DNA from: Reyranella sp049323495
GTDB lineage: Bacteria; Pseudomonadota; Alphaproteobacteria; Reyranellales; Reyranellaceae
Direction of reading: 5' to 3'
Length of the DNA: 64,000 nucleotides
Assembly (NCBI GenBank): GCA_049323495.1
Contig: JBMONG010000033.1
Coordinates: 424,261 to 488,260, forward strand
The stretch's first letter is position 1. Each line of letters starts with the position of its first letter. This document shows positions 59,010 to 64,000 of the stretch, one piece after another. A program made the translations under genes and the position numbers. Below the pieces are notes generated by a model. That model was given only the letters and a program-made list of their open reading frames with translations, ran no database searches and was not told the origin of the DNA.

Positions 59010-59072
59010 TGGAGCGCGGACCCGGAGGTCCGCAGTCAAGACCCGTGAGCGGACCGGCGGGCCCGCGCTCCA
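59010..59072. repeat. Palindromic intergenic element between the binding protein and livH genes
   Basis: Two 24-nt arms (59010-59033 and 59049-59072), inverted with three mismatches. The CGCGGACC/GGTCCGCG core is reminiscent of, though not the same as, the 17137-17204 palindrome. Inside a co-directional operon it could lower expression of the permeases relative to the abundant binding protein by stabilising the upstream mRNA. Confidence 0.7.
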
Positions 59073-59078
59073 GATGCG

Positions 59079-60278
59079 TCAGGAGCTGTAGCCCGGGGCC
59101 AGATTGAAGGCGCCGTCCTTGAGCGAGTTGACCTCGCACATGACGACCTCGTCGTCGGGAAAGCCGTTGTGCTGTTCCGGCGTGAAGGTGATCGTGCCGT
59201 AGACGCCCGGCCACGCCTTGAGCTTGTTCCAGTAGGCCACCACCTCGCTGGCCTTACTGCCTGCCGCCTTGAAGGTCTCGGCCATCATGCGCGACCCGTC
59301 CCAGCCCAGCGCGATCCACCACAGCAGGGTGTCGCCCATCTCGACCTTCTCCTTGCGCAGGCGGGCCACGAACTCCTCGGCGGCCGGCGGCAGCTTGCCG
59401 TCCTTGCCGAAGCAGACCTTCTTGAAGTTGTTGGAGTAGACCTTGTTCCAGTACTCGGGCTTCTCGAGCAGCGCCTTGGTCTGGCCGGAGCCCAGCGTCG
59501 TCTGTCCTACGACGGGCACGTCCCATTCCATGTTGCCGCGCGTGTTCAGGATGCGCGACAGGAAGCCGGCATTGACGCTCCAGGGCATGATCGCCTGGGC
59601 GCCGGCATTGCGCATGCGCAGCAGCTCCGGCTTGAGATCCGGGTTCGCCGCATCGACGTGGCCGGAATAGACGACCTCGGCGCCCTTGGCCTTCAGCATC
59701 GGCACATAGGCCTCGACCGAAGCGGTGCCGTAGCCCGTGGTGTCGCTGATGACGGCGACCTTCTTGAGCTTCAGCACGTCGACCACATAGTGGTTGGCCG
59801 CCGCCCCGATCTGCTGGTTCGTCGGCGCATTGCGGAAGGCCATCGGGTACTTCTTGACGTCGATCAGCGTGTCGACCCAGCACGGATGCAGCATCGGCAC
59901 CTTGTCGCGCGCGATCAGCGGCGTCGCCGCCAGCGCCTCGCCGGAATTCAGCGGCCCCCAGATGACCGCCACCTTCTGGCGCTGCGTGAGCTCGGCCACG
60001 GCGTTCACCGCCTTGGTCGGATCGCTCTGCGTGTCGCGCACGATCAGCTCGATCTTGCGACCGTTCACGCCGCCCGCAGCGTTGATCATCTCGACACCCA
60101 TGACGGTGCCGCGGTTGATGCCGATGCCGGTCGAGGAGCTGGGCCCCGTGAGAGCCGGCAGATAGCCGATCTTGATCGGTTCGTTCTGGGCGATGGCCGG
60201 GGCGGCCAGCCCCGATGTTAGCGCTACCGTGCCGGCGGCAGCGGATCCGGCCAGGACTTCGCGTCGCTTGATCGACAT
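59079..60278 (-). CDS. ABC transporter substrate-binding protein, branched-chain/aromatic acid type
   Basis: 399 residues. Tat-like signal MSIKRREVLAGSAAAGTVAL ending near AIAQ, then the type I periplasmic fold (IKIGYLPALTGPSSSTG, EMINAAGGVNGRKIEL, VAVIWGPLNSGEALA). ATG 60278 with GGAGG nine nt upstream. First gene of the liv-type operon. The ligand may be a carboxylic acid rather than an amino acid, since a CoA-transferase ends the operon (inference). Confidence 0.92.
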   Translation of the reverse strand: MSIKRREVLAGSAAAGTVALTSGLAAPAIAQNEPIKIGYLPALTGPSSSTGIGINRGTVMGVEMINAAGGVNGRKIELIVRDTQSDPTKAVNAVAELTQRQKVAVIWGPLNSGEALAATPLIARDKVPMLHPCWVDTLIDVKKYPMAFRNAPTNQQIGAAANHYVVDVLKLKKVAVISDTTGYGTASVEAYVPMLKAKGAEVVYSGHVDAANPDLKPELLRMRNAGAQAIMPWSVNAGFLSRILNTRGNMEWDVPVVGQTTLGSGQTKALLEKPEYWNKVYSNNFKKVCFGKDGKLPPAAEEFVARLRKEKVEMGDTLLWWIALGWDGSRMMAETFKAAGSKASEVVAYWNKLKAWPGVYGTITFTPEQHNGFPDDEVVMCEVNSLKDGAFNLAPGYSS

Positions 60279-60495
60279 GCTGATTTTCCTCCAGGATTGG
60301 CGAGTTTGGATGCTCTGGCGGCGCTCGCTCGAATGAAAGTCTATCGCCGTGCGCCGCGGACGGTCAACGCCGCCCGCCCGGCCGGCTGTGCCGAATGCAT
60401 GACCGGTCCCCGGCCGCCGATCCGGCGTTGTGGGCAGGATGGCGCTCCATTATGACTTCGCCTGACTTCAGCGGAACGATCAAGGAGCCACGTTC

Positions 60496-61500
60496 GTGCT
60501 CAAGCTCGGATACAAGGCGTCGGCCGAACAATTCGCGCCCGGCAAGCTGCTCGAGTTCGGCTGCCACGCCGAGAGGGCCGGCTTCGACTCGGTCTTCGTC
60601 AGCGATCACTTCCAGCCCTGGAAGCACATCGACGGCCATGCGCCCAATTCCATTGCCTGGATGGGCGCTCTGGGCGCACGCACGTCTCGCGCCGTCCTCG
60701 GCACCAGCGTGCTGACCCCCACCTTCCGCTACCACCCTTCGATCGTCGCCCAGGCCTTCGGCACACTGGGCTCGATGTTCCCGGGACGCGTGATCCTGGG
60801 CATCGGCACCGGCGAATCCCTGAACGAGGTGCCGTCGACCGGCCAGCCCTGGCCGGAGTTCAAGGAGCGCTTCGCGCGTCTGCGCGAGGCGGTGACGCTG
60901 ATCCGCACGCTGTGGCGCGGCGAGCGCATCACCTTCCAGGGCGAGTACTACAAGACCGAGAACGCGACGATCTACGACCGGCCGGATGAAGAGGTGCCGA
61001 TCTACGTGGCGGCAGCGGGCGCGCTGGTCGCGAAGTACGCCGGCCGGCAGGGCGACGGCTTCATCTGCACCAGCGGCAAGAAGCGCGAGCTCTACACCGA
61101 GACGCTGCTGCCCAAGGTCGCCGAAGGCCTGGCGGCGGCCGGGGAGCGCAAGCAGCCCTACGACCGCATGATCGAGGTGAAGGTCTCCTTCGACACCGAC
61201 CGGCAGCGCGCCCTCGAGGACACGCGGCTGTGGGCGGCGCTGGCGCTGACACCGGAAGAGAAGATGTCGGTGGAGGATCCGGTCGAGATGCAGCGTCTGG
61301 CCGACGCCCTGCCGCTCGAGCGCGCGGCCAGCCGCTGGATCGTGTCGAACGATCCCGAGGAGCAGGTCGAGAAGATCGGCTACTATGTCGGCCTCGGCTT
61401 CAATCACCTGGTCTTCCACGCGCCGGGCGAGGATCAGGCGCGCTTCCTCGACCTGTTCGGCGCGGAGGTCCTGCCGCGCCTGCGCAAGCGCTTCGGATGA
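60496..61500 (+). CDS. LLM-class F420-dependent oxidoreductase, Fgd-like
   Basis: 334 residues of the luciferase-like TIM-barrel family. The subgroup signature matches F420-dependent glucose-6-phosphate dehydrogenase/alcohol dehydrogenase relatives: SDHFQPW (Asp37, His38, Trp42), GTSVLTPTFRYHPSIVAQAF, GIGTGESLNE and PEFKERFARLREAV. It would reduce F420 at the expense of a sugar phosphate or alcohol. GTG start with AAGGAG eight nt upstream. It begins the F420 operon, overlapping cofE by 4 bp. Confidence 0.85.
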   Translation: MLKLGYKASAEQFAPGKLLEFGCHAERAGFDSVFVSDHFQPWKHIDGHAPNSIAWMGALGARTSRAVLGTSVLTPTFRYHPSIVAQAFGTLGSMFPGRVILGIGTGESLNEVPSTGQPWPEFKERFARLREAVTLIRTLWRGERITFQGEYYKTENATIYDRPDEEVPIYVAAAGALVAKYAGRQGDGFICTSGKKRELYTETLLPKVAEGLAAAGERKQPYDRMIEVKVSFDTDRQRALEDTRLWAALALTPEEKMSVEDPVEMQRLADALPLERAASRWIVSNDPEEQVEKIGYYVGLGFNHLVFHAPGEDQARFLDLFGAEVLPRLRKRFG

Positions 61501-62270
61501 GCCGTACCGCCAAGCTGGAGCTGTTCGCGGTCCCCGACCTGCCGCTGATCAAGGAAGGCGACGACCTGGCGGCCCTGATCTTCCGGGGCCTGTCGCAGGC
61601 CGGCATCGCGCTGCGCGAGGGCGACGTGCTGGCGCTCGCGCAGAAGATCGTCTCCAAGGCGGAAGGCCGCAGCGTCGCGCTGGCGGACGTCACGCCCTCC
61701 GAGCGCGCCCTGGCGCTCGCCGCCGAGGTCCAGAAGGACCCGCGGCTGGTCGAGCTCATCCTGTCCGAGTCCGTGCGCGTCGTGCGTTCCCGGCCCAACG
61801 TGCTGATCGTCGAGCACCGGCTGGGCTTCGTCATGGCCAATGCCGGCATCGACCAGTCCAACGTCGGGCCCAACGACGGCGCCGAGCGCGCCCTGCTGCT
61901 GCCCGTCGATCCCGACGGCAGCGCGGCGAGGCTGCGCGACGCGCTGGCCGCCCGCGCCGGCTGTGCGCCCGCCGTCATCATCACCGACAGCTTCGGCCGC
62001 GCCTGGCGGCGCGGCACGCAGGGCATCGCAATTGGCGCGGCCGGCCTGCCCGCCCTGCTCGACCTGCGCGGCAACCCCGACCTGTTCGGTCGCACGCTGC
62101 AGGTCAGCATCTCGGGATTCGCCGACGAGATCGCGTCCGCCGCTTCCCTCGTCCAGGGGCAGGGCGACGAGGCCCAGCCCGTCGTGCTGGTGCGCGGCTT
62201 GAGCTGGACGGCGCCCGCCAATCCGGCCGCGCAGCTGGTGCGACCCGCCGCGGAGGACATGTTCCGGTGA
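61497..62270 (+). CDS. cofE: F420-0:gamma-glutamate ligase
   Basis: 257 residues. Adds glutamates to F420-0 using GTP. The order of motifs follows CofE: LIKEGDDLAALI, ALAQKIVSKAEGR, LGFVMANAGIDQSNV, DSFGRAWRRGTQGIAIG and SGFADEIASAASLVQGQ. No nitroreductase domain is fused, unlike actinobacterial FbiB. Overlaps the previous and next genes by 4 bp each. Confidence 0.95.
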   Translation: MSRTAKLELFAVPDLPLIKEGDDLAALIFRGLSQAGIALREGDVLALAQKIVSKAEGRSVALADVTPSERALALAAEVQKDPRLVELILSESVRVVRSRPNVLIVEHRLGFVMANAGIDQSNVGPNDGAERALLLPVDPDGSAARLRDALAARAGCAPAVIITDSFGRAWRRGTQGIAIGAAGLPALLDLRGNPDLFGRTLQVSISGFADEIASAASLVQGQGDEAQPVVLVRGLSWTAPANPAAQLVRPAAEDMFR

Positions 62271-63196
62271 GCGACGGCCTGGTCGTCGCCCTGTCCGGCG
62301 GTGTCGGCGGGGCCAAGCTGGCGCTCGGCCTCAGCCGCGTGCTGCCGCCCGACGCGCTGCTGATCGTCGCCAACACCGGCGACGACTTCGAGCATCTCGG
62401 CCTGTCGATCTCGCCCGACATCGACACGCTCACCTATGTGCTGGCCGGCCTCGACAACACGGCGCAGGGCTGGGGTCGGCGCGACGAGACATGGTCCTTC
62501 ATGGAGACGATCGCCACGCTGGGCGGCGCCGACTGGTTCCGCCTCGGCGACCGCGACCTCGCCCTGCATGTCGAGCGCACGCGCCGGCTGAAGGCCGGCG
62601 AGACGCTGTCCGCGATCACGGCCGATGTCTGCCGGCATCTCGGCGTCGCGCCGCGCATCCTCCCCATGAGCGACGACCGCGTGCGCACGCGCGTGCTGAG
62701 CGCCGACGGCTGGATCGACTTCCAGGACTACTTCGTGCGCCAGCAATGCCGCCCCGTGGTGCGTGCGCTGGCCTTCGAGGGCGCGGCGACGGCGCGGCCG
62801 CAGGCCAACGTGTTGGCAGCGCTGCGGGGCAAGGTGCGCGCCGTCGTGATCTGCCCCTCCAATCCCTTCATCAGCATCGAGCCCATCCTCGCGGTGCCCG
62901 GTCTGCGCGACGCTCTCGCCGGCTGCGGCGCGCCCGTCGTTGCGGTCTCGCCGATCGTCGGCGGTGCCGCGGTCAAGGGACCGACCGCCAAGATGATGCA
63001 GGAGCTCGGTCTGGCGGTGAGCGCCGCCACGGTCGCGGCCCGCTACGGCGACCTGCTCGACGGGCTGGTCGTCGATCGCATCGATGCCCCCGGCATCGCC
63101 GTCCGGCAGCACGTCGCGCCGACCCTCATGAGCAGCGTCGCCGACAAGGAAGCACTGGCACGCACCGTGCTCGCCTTCGCGGACTCCTTGCGATGA
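62267..63196 (+). CDS. cofD: 2-phospho-L-lactate transferase (F420-0 synthase)
   Basis: 309 residues. Transfers the phospho-lactyl-type moiety to Fo. N-terminal LSGGVGGAKLALGLSRVL, ANTGDDFEHLGLSISPDIDT, the TWSFMETIATLGG-WFRLGDRDLA stretch, and CPSNPFISIEPILAVPG are all CofD hallmarks. GTG start overlapping cofE (GTGA). Confidence 0.95.
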   Translation: MSDGLVVALSGGVGGAKLALGLSRVLPPDALLIVANTGDDFEHLGLSISPDIDTLTYVLAGLDNTAQGWGRRDETWSFMETIATLGGADWFRLGDRDLALHVERTRRLKAGETLSAITADVCRHLGVAPRILPMSDDRVRTRVLSADGWIDFQDYFVRQQCRPVVRALAFEGAATARPQANVLAALRGKVRAVVICPSNPFISIEPILAVPGLRDALAGCGAPVVAVSPIVGGAAVKGPTAKMMQELGLAVSAATVAARYGDLLDGLVVDRIDAPGIAVRQHVAPTLMSSVADKEALARTVLAFADSLR

Positions 63197-63882
63197 AGGT
63201 CGACGACATCTGGGCCGTCGTGCCCATCAAGGAGCTCGACGGCGCCAAGCAGCGCCTCTCGCCGCTGCTCTCGCCCAGCCAGCGGCGTGCCCTGATCGAG
63301 GTCATGATGGGCGAGGTGCTGGAAGCCGTCGCCGGCGCGGCGGGCCTGGCCGGAATCATGGTCGTCACGCTCGATCCGCAGGCGACGGCGCTGGCGAAGA
63401 AGCTCGGGGCGCGCGTGGTCACCGACGGCGCGCGCGACGGCCATACGGGCAGCGTCACCGCCGGCCTGCGCCTGCTCGCCCGCGAAGGCCGCAACGGCAT
63501 GATCACCATGCCGGCGGACATTCCCGCCGTGACGTCGCAGGAGATCGACCTCGTGCTCGGCGCCCACCTGCCGGCGCCCTCCTTCACGATCTCGCCGGCG
63601 CACGATGATCTCGGATCCAACGCCGTGATCTGCTCGCCGCCGGATGCGGTGCCGCTGCGCTTCGGCGACAACAGCTACTTCCCGCACCTTGAGGCGGCCG
63701 AGCGCTGCGGCATCGAGCCGACGGTGATGCGCCAACCCGGTATCGCCATGGATATCGACCATCCGGTCGACCTTGCGGCCTTCCTGCGCATGCCGCAATC
63801 GATCGGCACCCGCACCCGCGCGCTGCTCGAGGAAATGGGCGTGCCGAAGCTGTTGCGGGACCATCCGTCGCCCCGAGCGTAG
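63193..63882 (+). CDS. cofC: 2-phospho-L-lactate guanylyltransferase (CofC/FbiD)
   Basis: 229 residues. Activates the three-carbon precursor of F420 with GTP. VVPIKELDGAKQRLSPLLS at the N-terminus, the nucleotide region VTDGARDGHTGSVTAGL, MPADIPAVTSQEID and DLGSNAVICSPPDAVPLRFGDNSY match the family. The choice between phospholactate, phosphoenolpyruvate and 3-phosphoglycerate cannot be read here. Last gene of the operon. No Fo synthase (CofG/H, FbiC) is in the window. Confidence 0.93.
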   Translation: MKVDDIWAVVPIKELDGAKQRLSPLLSPSQRRALIEVMMGEVLEAVAGAAGLAGIMVVTLDPQATALAKKLGARVVTDGARDGHTGSVTAGLRLLAREGRNGMITMPADIPAVTSQEIDLVLGAHLPAPSFTISPAHDDLGSNAVICSPPDAVPLRFGDNSYFPHLEAAERCGIEPTVMRQPGIAMDIDHPVDLAAFLRMPQSIGTRTRALLEEMGVPKLLRDHPSPRA

Positions 63883-63904
63883 CCGAGGGGCCTTCTCTCC
63901 ACGA

Positions 63905-64000
63905 TCAGCCGCCAGATCGTCGAAGCAAGGTCCCTTGTGTCTCCGAGAAGGTGTAGATGCGGACCGGGTCGTGGCTGTTCGAGCCGCCACGACCCCGCGA
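63905..64000 (-). CDS. C-terminal end of an unidentified protein (partial)
   Basis: A minus-strand frame open from base 64000 ends in TGA at 63905. The last residues read GRGGSNSHDPVRIYTFSE, then TQGTLLRRSGG. It converges on cofC with a 22-bp gap, the normal distance for a real gene. Too little is visible for a family assignment. Confidence 0.4.
   Translation of the reverse strand, partial: SRGRGGSNSHDPVRIYTFSETQGTLLRRSGG

Noticed and set aside
1..64000. CRISPR arrays, rRNA genes, riboswitches and insertion sequences with transposases
   Set aside because: Looked for regular spaced repeats, rRNA cores, known aptamer motifs and transposase DDE patterns; none was seen.

Overview
The window is about 67% GC by eye, almost fully coding, and free of rRNA and CRISPR arrays. 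Gene content and order (infC, rpmI-rplT, pheS-pheT, lepA; an alphaproteobacterial-type homoserine kinase next to ispH and rnhA; many solute-binding-protein ABC importers, hydantoinases, a CoA-transferase and a GMC oxidoreductase) point to a soil-type alphaproteobacterium of Rhodospirillales/Hyphomicrobiales character. The genus cannot be fixed from sequence alone.

Left part (1-19.5 kb) is mostly housekeeping: a truncated Fe-S oxidoreductase, ispH-thrB-rnhA, two secreted proteins of unknown role, a small epimerase, an alpha/beta hydrolase, a glycosyltransferase, then thrS-infC, rpmI-rplT, pheS-pheT and lepA. A roughly 110-bp two-hairpin mobile repeat is present twice. One copy has destroyed a NIPSNAP gene; the other sits exactly on the lepA stop codon. 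infC appears to start at an ATA codon.

19.5-21.7 kb is a decayed integrated element beside tRNA-Ser(GGA): a serine-recombinase remnant, a small orphan protein and a TumE/TumA-type toxin-antitoxin pair whose toxin gene is frameshifted. From 21.7 to 29.7 kb a SARP-like regulator diverges from a cysteine-synthase-like gene plus a PLP decarboxylase, followed by an IlvD/Edd dehydratase and a PhyH dioxygenase.

29.7-42.5 kb looks like a module for scavenging gamma-glutamyl, 5-oxoproline, hydantoin or carbamoyl amino-acid compounds: gamma-glutamyltransferase, a PPOX flavoprotein, HyuA-HyuB, a Dpp-type ABC importer with fused ATPases, and a HyuC-type amidohydrolase. A GMC oxidoreductase and a TonB-like protein follow.

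45.2-54.3 kb is the most unusual region. A 1,622-residue protein joins a cytochrome P450, a multi-pass membrane block and a DyP-type peroxidase. It lies behind a second SARP-like regulator and diverges from three genes: an atypical SDR, an N-acyltransferase (FeeM/GNAT-like) and a probable haem-oxygenase-fold metalloenzyme. I propose this as a candidate undescribed oxidative biosynthetic system.

54.3-60.3 kb is a branched-chain-amino-acid-type ABC operon (LivM and LivG fused) ending in a class III CoA-transferase. 60.5-63.9 kb is a tightly coupled coenzyme F420 operon (Fgd-like oxidoreductase, cofE, cofD, cofC).
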